A stretch of 64,000 nt of DNA from Glycomyces salinus (GCF_016428645.1 NZ_JAELXW010000026.1:33531-97530), one strand, 5' to 3'; shown: positions 18,043-27,108, numbered from the stretch's first letter. Program-made: numbers and translations. The notes: generated by a model from the letters alone, not told the origin.

Positions 18043-18873
18043 TCAGTGCTGGCAGTTCGGGCAGTAGTGCGCCGAGCGGTCGCCGATGACCTCTTTGCGG
18101 ATCGGCGTTCCGCAGCGTCTGCACGGCTGTCCGGCGCGTCCGTATGCGGCCAGTTCGCGGGAGAAGTACCCGGATTGGCCGTTGACGCGCACGTACAGCT
18201 CGTCGAATGAGGTGCCTCCGGCTTCTATGGCTTCGGCCAGCACGGCGCGGACGCAGTCCAGTAGCTCGTGGGCCTTGCCCTCCGATATCCGCTCGCCTTT
18301 GCGGCGGCCGTGGATGCGGGCGCGCCACAGCGCCTCGTCGGCGTAGATGTTGCCGACCCCGGAGATCCAGCCCTGGTCGAGCAGGGCCTTCTTGACCTCG
18401 ATGCGTCGTGCCCGCAGCCGTTCGACGGCGCGGTCGGCGTCGAAGGCCGCTTCGAACGGGTCGGGGGCGATGTGCGCGAGCGACTTCGGGAGCGTGTCGT
18501 CGGTGTCGGCGACCTCCAGGAAGCCGAAGGTGCGCTGGTCGACGAACCACAGTTCGGGTCCGTGGGCGAATCGCAGCCGCGCCCGCAGGTGCGGGTGCGC
18601 CTCGCTGCCGGGGTCCATGACGCGGAACTGGCCGCTCATGCCGAGGTGGCAGACGAGAGCTCGACCGTCATCGAGTTCGAGCCACATGAACTTGCCGCGC
18701 CTGCCGCTGCCGGTGACGGTCAGGCCGGTCAGGGTCGCGGCGAAGTCCTCGGATCCGAGCATGTGGCGGCGCACGGTGCGCGGGTTGTAGACCTCGACGG
18801 AGGTGATGCGGCCGCCGCGGAATGCCGCGTCGACTCCGCGGCGGACCGTCTCGACTTCGGGGAGTTCAGGCAC
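18043..18873 (-). CDS. mutM: formamidopyrimidine-DNA glycosylase (Fpg)
   Basis: Removes 8-oxoguanine and formamidopyrimidines and nicks the site. The 276 residues begin with the invariant PELPEVETVRRG (N-terminal Pro is the nucleophile). They carry the lysine in GRRGKFM, VGNIYADEALW, and end with a CRRCG...YCPNC zinc finger. In mycobacteria and streptomycetes the gene follows rnc on the same strand; here it is convergent with rnc with no room for a terminator. Confidence 0.95.
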   Translation of the reverse strand: MPELPEVETVRRGVDAAFRGGRITSVEVYNPRTVRRHMLGSEDFAATLTGLTVTGSGRRGKFMWLELDDGRALVCHLGMSGQFRVMDPGSEAHPHLRARLRFAHGPELWFVDQRTFGFLEVADTDDTLPKSLAHIAPDPFEAAFDADRAVERLRARRIEVKKALLDQGWISGVGNIYADEALWRARIHGRRKGERISEGKAHELLDCVRAVLAEAIEAGGTSFDELYVRVNGQSGYFSRELAAYGRAGQPCRRCGTPIRKEVIGDRSAHYCPNCQH

Positions 18874-18886
18874 GGCTCCATTATCC

Positions 18887-19522
18887 TCACGACAGCTGCG
18901 GGTGCTGCTCCCGGAGGGTGGTCTCCAGGCCGTAGTTGAGCGCGAACGCGATCGCGGCCAGGCGCGAGTTCACTCCGAGCTTGCCGAGCACGTTCTGGAC
19001 GTGCGAGCGGACGGTGGAGACCGACACCCCCATCTGTATGGCCATCTGGCTGGTCGGCTCGCCGCGGACGATGCGGCGCAGCACGTCGTCCTCGCGGGGG
19101 GTGAGGTGGTGCGCCAGTTCGTGGGCGTCCTGCGGCCCGAGCAGCGGCGCCGGCTGGAGTGCGGCCTCGAGCAGCTGCGGATCGTAGTAGGGGGGATCGG
19201 CCAGGCCCCTGTCGATGGCGTGCAGTAGGTCGCGGGCCAGTATGTGGGTGTTGGCTATGCCGCAGGCCGAGACCGAGACGGCCTTGCGGAGGACCGAGCC
19301 GTCCTCTCTGTCGGTGATGAGGAATACCGGTCTGCGGCAGTCGGCCAGGACTCGGTTCCTGGAGACCGCTTCCAACGCCACCAGACAGCAGTCGATGTTC
19401 TCGTCGCTGGTCGCGAGAGCCTTCAGCGTCTTGGCCTCGATGGCGGTGTCGCCGCGGCGGTTGAGCAGGGGTCGGATGCTGGCAGAGAACACCTGGTTGG
19501 GGTCGTACAGCATGACACGCAC
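18887..19522 (-). CDS. LuxR-type regulator with degenerate receiver domain
   Basis: A 211-residue protein laid out as a NarL-family response regulator. The C-terminal helix-turn-helix (HLTPREDDVLRRIVRGE ... VSVSTVRSHVQNVLGKLGV) is intact at residues about 140-200. The N-terminal domain keeps MLYDPN at the acidic-pocket strand, but the phosphoacceptor region reads NIDCCLVALEA with no Asp after the hydrophobic strand. It is probably not a conventional phosphorylation-controlled regulator. No histidine kinase is adjacent. The 196 bases upstream hold its promoter; 13 bases separate it from mutM downstream. Confidence 0.8.
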   Translation of the reverse strand: MRVMLYDPNQVFSASIRPLLNRRGDTAIEAKTLKALATSDENIDCCLVALEAVSRNRVLADCRRPVFLITDREDGSVLRKAVSVSACGIANTHILARDLLHAIDRGLADPPYYDPQLLEAALQPAPLLGPQDAHELAHHLTPREDDVLRRIVRGEPTSQMAIQMGVSVSTVRSHVQNVLGKLGVNSRLAAIAFALNYGLETTLREQHPQLS

Positions 19523-19718
19523 GGTTGGTACCTCGTCCTTCGGATTTCTCCTCGCCTCCCCAGACGCGCGCCGATTCAGGCGGCTATCCCAGGATGACTG
19601 CTGGTAATGGAGTCGTCCAGAGTTGAGTCAGCTTGCCGACAAAAGGCCTCTCGGTGCCGGTCTGGCTGCGATAATGCGGCGCCGGGCCGGGCTGTCCGCC
19701 GCGTCCGGGCTCGGCTTC

Positions 19719-20462
19719 CTATCCGAAGTTCTGCACCCAGTACAGGGTGCCGTCGCGGTCGGCGATGCCGATGCCGAGGTACCGGTAGTCGCAGTTGAGG
19801 ATGTTCGCGCGGTGGCCCTCGGAGTTCATCCAGCCGATCATGACCTCTTCGGCGTTGGGGTAGCCGTAGGCGATGTTCTCGCCGACGCCGCCCTGGTAGC
19901 CCTGGTCGCGGGCTCGGTCGGTGGGGGAGCGGCCGTCGAGGGAGGTGTGGTCGAAGTAGTCGTTGTCGGCCATGTCCTCGGCGTGGCCCTGGGCCGCGGC
20001 GTCGAGTTGGGACTGGGATTCGAGCGAGCCGCATCCGGCTTGGGCCCGTTCGTCGTCGACCAGGGCCCGGACCTCGTCGGCGGGGCCGGGGTCCGGCTGG
20101 GAGCCGGAGTCGTCTCCGCCGCCTCCGCCACCGTCGCCGCCCTCATCGCCGTCGTCGTCGGGTTCGGGGCTGGAGTCGATCTGCTCGGGCTCGGCGCTGG
20201 TCGGCTCCTCTTCGGCCTCCTGGGTCTGGATCGAGGCGTCGTCGACGTCGAGCTCGGGGACGTCTCCGGTGGCGGGCGTGCCGTCGATGGTGGCGGTGAC
20301 GCGGTCATCCGATGGAGCGGAAGTGTCGTCCTGTGGCGAGTCGAGTGCCCATAGTGAGGTGGAGGCGCCGCTCAGGCCGAAGGCCAGGAGTATCGCGAGG
20401 AACATCCGGCGTCGGCTCTCTGCGGCGGGGCTGCGGTGTCGCCCGCCTCTGGGTCTGCTCAT
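19719..20462 (-). CDS. secreted CAP-domain (SCP/PR-1-like) protein
   Basis: A 247-residue protein with an Arg-rich start and a signal anchor (MFLAILLAFGLSGASTS, residues about 20-38). A long acidic Gly/Asp/Glu linker (about 45-125) is followed by a CAP domain. That domain has VRALVDDERAQAGCG, HAEDMADNDYFDHTS, GENIAYG and WMNSEGHRANILN, the metal-site His and Glu motifs. CAP proteins of bacteria are extracellular with varied or unknown roles. Monocistronic. Confidence 0.88.
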   Translation of the reverse strand: MSRPRGGRHRSPAAESRRRMFLAILLAFGLSGASTSLWALDSPQDDTSAPSDDRVTATIDGTPATGDVPELDVDDASIQTQEAEEEPTSAEPEQIDSSPEPDDDGDEGGDGGGGGGDDSGSQPDPGPADEVRALVDDERAQAGCGSLESQSQLDAAAQGHAEDMADNDYFDHTSLDGRSPTDRARDQGYQGGVGENIAYGYPNAEEVMIGWMNSEGHRANILNCDYRYLGIGIADRDGTLYWVQNFG

Positions 20463-20781
20463 GCGGTGGTGGCGACCTCGTTACGGGGAGTTACACGAAG
20501 GTTATTCCGGTTTGTCGGGCACTCTATCAGGTCAGGCGGGGTGACGCGGATCGCGAGGTGTGACCCCTGTCGAATCCGGAGGGCAAAGCCTGTGTAATGC
20601 TTGACGGGAACCGTCGCGCAGGCGGATGATGTTCACAGACGATCAGTGTTCACGAGCAGTGCTCCACTGGTCCAGGCCGGGGCAATTGGCCCCGATCGCG
20701 AAAAATTCACTCAGCTACATGCGACGTTATTCATGGTGCGCACACCACCGTCACCAAACGACGCGATCGCAAGGAGAAACT
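20463..20781. other. 319-base intergenic region between CAP gene and small coiled-coil gene
   Basis: No gene seen. It should carry the divergent promoters of the two flanking genes. A possible promoter for the plus-strand gene is TTGACG (20601-20606), 18 bases, GATGAT (20625-20630). The last 80 bases before the AAGGAG ribosome site are AT-richer than the surroundings. Confidence 0.4.
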
Positions 20782-20970
20782 ATGGCGAAAGCCCTCTATG
20801 GCCACATCGGGCAGGCCCCGAACAAGCGCCTCCTCGAAGAAGTGGTCCAGCTACGTGCGCGGGTACGGAGCCTCGAGACCGAGCTCGCCGAGCTTCGCGC
20901 CCGGGAGAACGAGGTTCAGCACGATGAAGCCGAGGAGTTGATGCGGCTGCAAGAGCCCGCGTTGACTTAG
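20782..20970 (+). CDS. small coiled-coil protein of unknown function
   Basis: Sixty-two residues starting MAKALYGHIGQAPNKRLLEEV, followed by a heptad-like helix (VRSLETELAELRARENEV). ATG has AAGGAG 6 bases upstream, a strong ribosome site that supports it being real. Small MAKAL... coiled-coil proteins of this kind occur in other actinobacteria as far as I recall, but I cannot name a function. The 247 bases after it, up to smc, hold no gene that I can see. Confidence 0.7.
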   Translation: MAKALYGHIGQAPNKRLLEEVVQLRARVRSLETELAELRARENEVQHDEAEELMRLQEPALT

Positions 20971-21217
20971 CCGTCACTGCGCATGGAAATACGAGCGCGC
21001 CTGCTGCACGACAGCCGGCGCGCATTGTCGTGTACGGACCGGGTTCCCGCCCCGCGCGGCCCCGAACCGCCTGACCGATCGCGGCCCTCTTCCGGTGGCG
21101 GGCCCGGGAACCGGGCGACCGCGGGCCCCGTCCGAGGTCGATATGCACGTGCCGGTCGGTCGGGCCTTGTAGTCTTGGACAGTCCTGACCGCGCGGACCC
21201 TGCCACGGAGTTGACCG

Positions 21218-24200
21218 TTGTACCTCAAGAGCCTCACGCTGAAGGGCTTCAAGTCCTTCGCCTCGGCCACGACCCTGCGCTTCGAACCCGGCATCACCTG
21301 CGTGGTCGGCCCCAACGGCTCCGGTAAGTCCAACGTCGTCGACGCCATCGCCTGGGTCCTGGGCGAGCAGGGCGCCAAGTCGCTGCGCGGCGGCAAGATG
21401 GAGGACGTCATCTTCGCCGGCACCACCGGCCGCCCCGCGCTCGGCCGCGCCGAGGTCACCCTCACCATCGACAACACCGACGGCGCCATCCCCATCGACT
21501 ACTCCGAGGTCTCGATCACCCGCCGCATGTTCCGCTCCGGCGAAGGCGAGTACGAGATCAACGGCGACCGCTGCCGCCTGCTGGACGTGCAGGACCTGCT
21601 GTCCGACGCCGGCATCGGCCGCGAGATGCACGTCCTGGTCGGACAGGGCAAGCTCGACTCCTACCTCCACGCCCGCCCCGAGGACCGCCGCGCCTTCATC
21701 GAAGAGGCCGCCGGAGTCCTCAAGCACCGCAAGCGCAAAGAGAAGGCCCTCCGCAAACTCGACGGCATGCAGGGCAACCTCGACCGCCTCTCCGACCTCA
21801 CCGCCGAACTGCGCCGCCAGCTCAAACCGCTCGGCCGCCAGGCCGAGCTCGCCCGCCGCGCCCAGACCATCCAGGCCGATCTCCGCGAGGCCCGTCTGCG
21901 CCTGCTCGCCGACGACCTCACCGGCCTGCGCGCCGACATCGCCAAGGACCTGGCCGACGAGCAGGCCCTGCGCGAGCGCCGAAACGTGCTCGACGAGGAG
22001 CACGAGCGGCTGTCGGCCCAGATCACCGAGCTCGAAGGTGCCCACGCCGCCGACAAGCCGCGCCTGGCCCGCCTCCAGGAGACCTGGTACCGCCTTCAGG
22101 CCGTCGCCGAGCGCCTCCGCTCGACCGCCCAGCTCGCCGCCGAGCGCCGCCGCTACCTCTCCGAGGACGCCGCCGACGACCGCCCCGGCCGCGACCCCGA
22201 GATGCTCGAGACCGAGGCCGAGCGCATCCGCGAGCAGGAGATCGAACTGCGCGAGGGCATCGCCGAGGACTCCGAGCGGCTGTCGGCCGCCGTGGAGACC
22301 CGCGAGGAGACCGAGACCGCCCTGGCCGAGGCCGAGCAGCGGATCGTCGGCGCCGTCAAAGCGGCCGCCGAGCGCCGCGAGTCCCTCGCCAGGCTCAACG
22401 GCCGCGTCGAGTCCCTGCGCAGCCGCACCGCCGCGGCCGACGACGAGATCGAACGCGCCGCGACCGCCCTGGCCGAGGCCAAGGAGCGCGCCGAGACCGC
22501 CGCCGAGGCCGCCGCCGAGGCCGAGGCCGAAGGCGAGGCCGCCGAGGCCGACTCCGAGTTCGACGAGCGGCTGGAAGTCGCCAAGGCCCGCGTCCAGGCA
22601 GCCAAGGCCGAGGTCGACCGCCTCACCGAGGCTGAGCGCGAGGCCGACCGCGACGCCTCCCACTGGGCCGCCCGCGAAGAGGCGCTCGCGATGGGCCTGC
22701 GCCGCAAGGACGGCGCGGCCGCCCTGCTCGCCCTCGCCTCCGGCGAGCCGGGCGAACTGGACAGAGCCGATCTCTCCTCGGACTCCGTCCTCGACCGAGC
22801 CAATATTTCCTCGGACTCCGTCCTCGGAAGTGTGGCCGCGCTGCTGACCGTCGAACCCGGCTACGAGGCCGTCCTGGCCGCCGCGCTCGGCCGCCTGGCC
22901 GACGCCGTGGCCGTCACCGACGCGGGCAGCGCCGCCGCCGCGATCCGGTTCCTTCGCGACGAGGACGGCGGCCAGGCGTCCTTCCTGGTGGCCGGGGCCG
23001 CCACCGAGACGGCGGTCCCGCCGGGACACCGGGCCGTGGCCGACACCGTCGCCGCCCCGCCCGAACTGGCCGGGACCGTCCGCGCCGTCCTGTCCGGCAT
23101 GGTCGTCGCCGACGACCTCGCCGCCGCCCGCGACATCGTGGCCGCCTATCCCGAACTGACCGCCGTCACCCGCGAAGGCGACGTCATCGGCGCCGCCACC
23201 GCCCACGGCGGCTCGGCGAAGGCCCAGTCCTACATCGAGATCCAAGCCGCCGTCGACGAGGCCCGCGACCGCAAGAGCGCCGCCGAATCCCAGGCCGCCG
23301 AGCTGCGCGACCGCCTCGACCAGGCGCGCGACGCCCTCACTGAGGCCGAAGGCGGCGCCGAAGAGGTCCGCGCCGCGCAGCGACAGGCCGAGGCCGCCCT
23401 CGGCGCCGTCAACCGCCGCCAGGCCGAACTCGGCGCCGCCGCCCGCTCGGCCGAGGCCGAGGTCGCCCGCCTCGCCCAGGCCAAGGAGCGCGCCGAAACC
23501 GCCCGCGAAGCCGACACCGCCGGGCTCGCCGAACTCGAAGCGCAGCTCGAGGCCCTCGAAGCCGAACCGGAGATCGAAGAGCCCTCCACCGACGAGCGCG
23601 ACCAGCTCACCCGCCAGCTCGAGGCCGCCCGCCAGAACGAGATGGAGACCCGCCTGGCCGTCCGCACCGCCGAGGAGCGCGCCTCCGCGCTCGCCGGCCG
23701 CGCCGACGCCCTGGCCCGCCAGGCCCAGTCCGAGCGCGCCGCCCGCGCCCGCGCCGAGGCCCGCCGCGCCGCCCGCGCCCGCGGGGCCGCCGTCGCCGAA
23801 CTGGTCGCCGAGGCCGCCGAGCAGACCGGCGTGCGCCTGACCGACTCGCTGGAGGCCGCCGCGATCGAGCGCGACCGCCTCGCCGCCGAGCAGACCCGAC
23901 GCGAGGCCGCCCTCACCGAGCTGCGCGAACGCGCCTCCACCACCGCCGCCGAACTCGAACGCATCACCTCGGCCGCGCACCGCGACGAGGTCGCCCGCGC
24001 CGAGCAGCGACTGCGCATCGAGCAGCTTGAGGAGAAGGCCGGAGCCGACTTCGGCGTCGACATCGAGACCCTGCTGAACGAGTACGGGCCCGACCAGCCC
24101 GTGCCGCCCGCCACCGAGGAGATCACCAAGGCCGAGGAGAAGGGGAGGCCCGAGCCCGGCCCGGCCCCCTTCGACCGCGCCATCATGGAGAAGCGCGCCG

Positions 24201-25429
24201 CCCGGGGCGAGCGCGAACTCAAGCTCCTCGGCAAGGTCAACCCGCTCGCGCTCGAGGAGTTCGCCGCGCTCGAGGAGCGCTACAAGTTTCTCAACGAGCA
24301 GCTCGAGGACGTCAAGCAGACGCGCGCCGACCTCCAGACCGTCGTCAAGGAGGTCGACGAGCGCATCCAGGACGTCTTCGCCGAGGCCTTCGCCGACACC
24401 GCCCGGGAGTTCGAGCACGTCTTCCAGACCGTCTTCCCCGGCGGCGAGGGGCGGATCATCCTCACCGAACCGGACGACCTGCTCTCGACCGGCGTCGAGG
24501 TCGAGGCCCGCCCGCCCGGCAAGAAGGTCAAGCGGCTCTCGCTCCTGTCCGGCGGCGAGCGGTCCCTGACCGCCCTGGCGCTGCTGTGCGCGATCTTCCG
24601 CGCCCGCCCCAGCCCGTTCTACCTGATGGACGAGGTCGAGGCCGCCCTCGACGACGTCAACCTGGGGCGCCTGCTCGACCTGCTGCGGCAGCTCAAGGAG
24701 AACTCGCAGCTGCTGGTCATCACCCACCAGAAGCGCACCATGGAGATCGCCGACGCCCTCTACGGGGTCACCATGCGATCGGGCGTGACGCAGGTGATCA
24801 GCCAGAAGTTCTCCCGCGAGGAGGACTTACCGCACCGCGTGAAGCTCGCGAAGCGCTCCCGCGCCCTGTCAGTACAGTGGTGGTGCATTGAGACTTACTG
24901 GAGGGTGCCCCGTGAACGACCTGTCCATCTGGCTGATCGTGGCCATCGCCGTCGTGGTGGCCGCCGCAGGCGGCGCACTGATCGCCTATTTCCGGGCGAA
25001 GGCGAAACGGATCGCCGCGCCCGCCGAGCAGCGGCCGGAGGACGAACCCGAAGTCGAGCCCGAGGCCGAGGCGGCTCCGAGCGCTCAGGAGTCGCCCGAG
25101 GTCGAGGTCCCCGCCCCCACCGCCGGCCGACTGGTGCGCCTGCGCTCGCGCCTGTCGCGCTCGAACAACGCCCTCGGCAAGGGCCTGCTGGCGCTGCTCG
25201 CCAGCGACAAGCTCGACGACGACGTCTGGGAGGAGGTCGAGGACACGCTCCTGACCGCCGACGTCGGCATCGCCGACACCACCGAGATCGTCGAGCGCCT
25301 GCGCGAGCGGGTCAAGGTCCTCGGCACCCGCACCACCTCCGAGCTGCGGAGCCTGCTGACCGAGGAGCTGACGGCCGTGCTCGACCCGGGGCTCGACCGG
25401 TCCCTGGCCACCAGATCGCCCTCCGGTGA
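21218..25429 (+). CDS. smc: chromosome segregation protein SMC (family part ends near 24829)
   Basis: Condensin ATPase. From TTG 21218 (GGAG upstream): Walker A GPNGSGKSN at residues 31-39, long Ala/Glu/Arg coiled coils, a hinge around residues 520-660, and the second coil. The C-terminal head carries SLLSGGERSLTALAL (signature) and FYLMDEVEAALDD (Walker B). Family similarity ends at ISQKFSREE, near 24829 (about 1204 residues, normal size). No stop follows in frame until 25429, so the frame runs 518 bases into ftsY. A stop at 24889-24891 would be reached after a one-base shift, so the 3' end given here is probably a frameshift artefact or mutation. Confidence 0.9.
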   Translation: MYLKSLTLKGFKSFASATTLRFEPGITCVVGPNGSGKSNVVDAIAWVLGEQGAKSLRGGKMEDVIFAGTTGRPALGRAEVTLTIDNTDGAIPIDYSEVSITRRMFRSGEGEYEINGDRCRLLDVQDLLSDAGIGREMHVLVGQGKLDSYLHARPEDRRAFIEEAAGVLKHRKRKEKALRKLDGMQGNLDRLSDLTAELRRQLKPLGRQAELARRAQTIQADLREARLRLLADDLTGLRADIAKDLADEQALRERRNVLDEEHERLSAQITELEGAHAADKPRLARLQETWYRLQAVAERLRSTAQLAAERRRYLSEDAADDRPGRDPEMLETEAERIREQEIELREGIAEDSERLSAAVETREETETALAEAEQRIVGAVKAAAERRESLARLNGRVESLRSRTAAADDEIERAATALAEAKERAETAAEAAAEAEAEGEAAEADSEFDERLEVAKARVQAAKAEVDRLTEAEREADRDASHWAAREEALAMGLRRKDGAAALLALASGEPGELDRADLSSDSVLDRANISSDSVLGSVAALLTVEPGYEAVLAAALGRLADAVAVTDAGSAAAAIRFLRDEDGGQASFLVAGAATETAVPPGHRAVADTVAAPPELAGTVRAVLSGMVVADDLAAARDIVAAYPELTAVTREGDVIGAATAHGGSAKAQSYIEIQAAVDEARDRKSAAESQAAELRDRLDQARDALTEAEGGAEEVRAAQRQAEAALGAVNRRQAELGAAARSAEAEVARLAQAKERAETAREADTAGLAELEAQLEALEAEPEIEEPSTDERDQLTRQLEAARQNEMETRLAVRTAEERASALAGRADALARQAQSERAARARAEARRAARARGAAVAELVAEAAEQTGVRLTDSLEAAAIERDRLAAEQTRREAALTELRERASTTAAELERITSAAHRDEVARAEQRLRIEQLEEKAGADFGVDIETLLNEYGPDQPVPPATEEITKAEEKGRPEPGPAPFDRAIMEKRAARGERELKLLGKVNPLALEEFAALEERYKFLNEQLEDVKQTRADLQTVVKEVDERIQDVFAEAFADTAREFEHVFQTVFPGGEGRIILTEPDDLLSTGVEVEARPPGKKVKRLSLLSGGERSLTALALLCAIFRARPSPFYLMDEVEAALDDVNLGRLLDLLRQLKENSQLLVITHQKRTMEIADALYGVTMRSGVTQVISQKFSREEDLPHRVKLAKRSRALSVQWWCIETYWRVPRERPVHLADRGHRRRGGRRRRRTDRLFPGEGETDRRARRAAAGGRTRSRARGRGGSERSGVARGRGPRPHRRPTGAPALAPVALEQRPRQGPAGAARQRQARRRRLGGGRGHAPDRRRRHRRHHRDRRAPARAGQGPRHPHHLRAAEPADRGADGRARPGARPVPGHQIALR
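22775..22826 (+). repeat. 33-base-period tandem duplication inside smc
   Basis: TCCTCGGACTCCGTCCTCG occurs at 22775-22793 and again at 22808-22826. The in-frame 33-base unit encodes RADLSSDSVLD then RANISSDSVLG, at the coiled-coil/hinge border of SMC. Confidence 0.85.
24830..25429 (+). other. read-on tail of the smc frame over ftsY
   Basis: About 200 codons of Arg- and Gly-rich sequence without SMC similarity. From 24912 it is simply the shifted frame of ftsY, whose own frame is conserved. It should be treated as an extension caused by loss of the smc stop, not as a domain. Confidence 0.75.
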
Positions 25430-26048
25430 CGGCCCGGCCGTGTTCATGGTCGTGGGCGTCAACGGCTCGGGAAAGACCACCACCTGCGGCAAGATCGCGC
25501 GCGTGCTCATCGCCGACGGCAGCTCGGTCATCCTCGGGGCGGCCGACACCTTCCGCGCGGCCGCCGCCGACCAGCTGGAGACCTGGGGCGGCCGCGTCGG
25601 GGCCAGAGTCGTGCGCCGCGACGAGGGGGCCGACCCGGCGTCGGTGGCCTTCGAGGCGGTCAAGACCGGGGCCGAGACCGGGACGGACGTGGTCCTGGTC
25701 GACACCGCCGGGCGGCTCCAGAACAAGACCGGCCTGATGGACGAGCTCGGCAAGGTCAAGCGGGTGGTCGAGAAGCAGGGGCCGGTGGCCGAGACGCTGC
25801 TGGTCCTGGACGCCACGACCGGCCAGAACGGGCTCCAGCAGGCCAAGGTCTTCGGCGAGGTCGCCGACATCACCGGCGTCGTCCTCACCAAGCTCGACGG
25901 AACCGCCAAGGGCGGGATCGTCATCGCGGTTCAACGGCAGTTGGGAGTACCGGTTAAGCTGGTCGGACTCGGTGAGGGTCCGGACGACCTGGCCCCCTTC
26001 GAGGTAGGGGAGTTCGTCGACGCCATCGTCGATGGCACCGAGGACTGA
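24912..26048 (+). CDS. ftsY: signal recognition particle receptor FtsY
   Basis: GTPase that docks ribosome-SRP complexes at the membrane. GTG at 24912 has GGAGGG upstream. The 378 residues start with a membrane anchor (LSIWLIVAIAVVVAAAGGALIAY is residues 4-26), an acidic A domain (about 35-75), then NG. The NG part has GVNGSGKTTTCGKIA (G1), ADTFRAAAADQL, DTAGRLQNK (G3), TKLDGTAKGG (G4) and GLGEGPDDLAPF (G5). The N-terminal helix is normal for actinobacterial FtsY. Confidence 0.96.
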   Translation: MNDLSIWLIVAIAVVVAAAGGALIAYFRAKAKRIAAPAEQRPEDEPEVEPEAEAAPSAQESPEVEVPAPTAGRLVRLRSRLSRSNNALGKGLLALLASDKLDDDVWEEVEDTLLTADVGIADTTEIVERLRERVKVLGTRTTSELRSLLTEELTAVLDPGLDRSLATRSPSGDGPAVFMVVGVNGSGKTTTCGKIARVLIADGSSVILGAADTFRAAAADQLETWGGRVGARVVRRDEGADPASVAFEAVKTGAETGTDVVLVDTAGRLQNKTGLMDELGKVKRVVEKQGPVAETLLVLDATTGQNGLQQAKVFGEVADITGVVLTKLDGTAKGGIVIAVQRQLGVPVKLVGLGEGPDDLAPFEVGEFVDAIVDGTED

Positions 26049-26073
26049 CTAGGGACGGGCACGGCGGAGACCG

Positions 26074-26862
26074 GTGAGCCAAGACGAGATTCCGCTGATC
26101 GGCGGCAACACGAGCACCGTGGTCCGCTTGGGCGACACGGTCCGGCGCAATACCGGGCCCTGGACGCCCGCGGTCCACGCGCTGCTGCGCCACCTGCACA
26201 CGGCGGGGTTCACCGGTGCGCCGCGGCCGCTGGGCATCGACGAGCACGACCGCGAGGTGCTGTCGTTCGTCGAGGGCGAACCCGGCAAGTACCCCCTCGC
26301 GCCGCACTGGACCACCGACGAGACCCTGGTGGCGGTCGGGAAGATGCTGCGGATGTTCCATGACGCGCAGTACAGCTTCCAGCCCCCGCCCGGGGCCAGG
26401 TGGCGGTCATTCGGGCCCCCGCCGCCGGACACCGAGGTCATCTGCCACCACGACGCCGCTCCGCACAACGTGGTCTGGCGGCCGGACGGGACGCTGTCGC
26501 TGATCGACTTCGACCTGGCCAGCCCGGGGGCGCGCATCTACGACGTCGCGTACGCGGCTTGGACCTGGGTGCCGATCTTCACCGACCGCGACTCGATGAC
26601 CCTGGGCTGGAAGAAGCCCGACCGGCCGCGGCGGCTGCGGCTGTTCGCCGACGCCTACGGGCTGTCGGAGCGGGACCGGGCCCGGTTCATCAAGGTGATC
26701 CGCAAGCGCGTGGTCGACCACATCGAGGGCATCCGCCGCATGGCGCAGGCCGGGGACCCGACCTTCGAGCGGATCGTCCAGAAGGGGCACCTGCGGCGCC
26801 CGGCGCGCGACCTGCGGCTGCTGGACGCCGAGCGCTACAAGTTGGACGAGGCCCTCAGGTAA
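26074..26862 (+). CDS. phosphotransferase family protein (APH-like kinase fold)
   Basis: A 262-residue protein. CHHDAAPHNVVW is the HxDxxxxN catalytic loop and LSLIDFDLASPG the metal-binding segment of the aminoglycoside phosphotransferase family. LSFVEGEPGKYP lies in the N-lobe. Found 25 bases after ftsY, likely co-transcribed. Unlike classical resistance enzymes it has no linked resistance gene; the substrate is unknown. GTG start. Confidence 0.8.
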   Translation: MSQDEIPLIGGNTSTVVRLGDTVRRNTGPWTPAVHALLRHLHTAGFTGAPRPLGIDEHDREVLSFVEGEPGKYPLAPHWTTDETLVAVGKMLRMFHDAQYSFQPPPGARWRSFGPPPPDTEVICHHDAAPHNVVWRPDGTLSLIDFDLASPGARIYDVAYAAWTWVPIFTDRDSMTLGWKKPDRPRRLRLFADAYGLSERDRARFIKVIRKRVVDHIEGIRRMAQAGDPTFERIVQKGHLRRPARDLRLLDAERYKLDEALR

Positions 26863-26956
26863 GCGGGCTCCGACGACGAGCCGGGAGCCGCCGGAGCCCG
26901 CACCTCGGGGCGCGTGACACCGCTGGTGAATGGGAACCAGATGTGCCGCGCCGCAA

Positions 26957-26970
26957 CTGGAGCGCTCCCA
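26957..26970. promoter_or_regulatory. possible CelR/LacI-type operator
   Basis: CTGGAGCGCTCCCA matches 12 of 14 bases of the known actinobacterial CelR box TGGGAGCGCTCCCA and is itself a near-palindrome (ACTGG..CCAGT flanks). No glycosidase gene is adjacent. Confidence 0.3.
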
Positions 26971-27108
26971 GTGCCGGGATGATCGCCCCAGTGGCTTCGT
27001 TGGTGTGGAAGGATTTCGAGGGATTTGCCACTGAACCTATCGGGTTAGCGTTTGCCTGTCAATACATCGTCGTAGATCAATATGCCTTGTGGTCCGGAAA
27101 TCACCCGA

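Noticed and set aside
22501..22560. Repeated GCCGAGGCC runs in smc as a possible CRISPR or satellite
   Set aside because: They are Ala/Glu codon repeats of a coiled coil, with no spacers.
20780..24727. 1315-residue minus-strand frame antisense to smc
   Set aside because: Gly/Leu/Ala low-complexity mirror of coiled-coil codons; no motif, while SMC motifs are perfect on the other strand.
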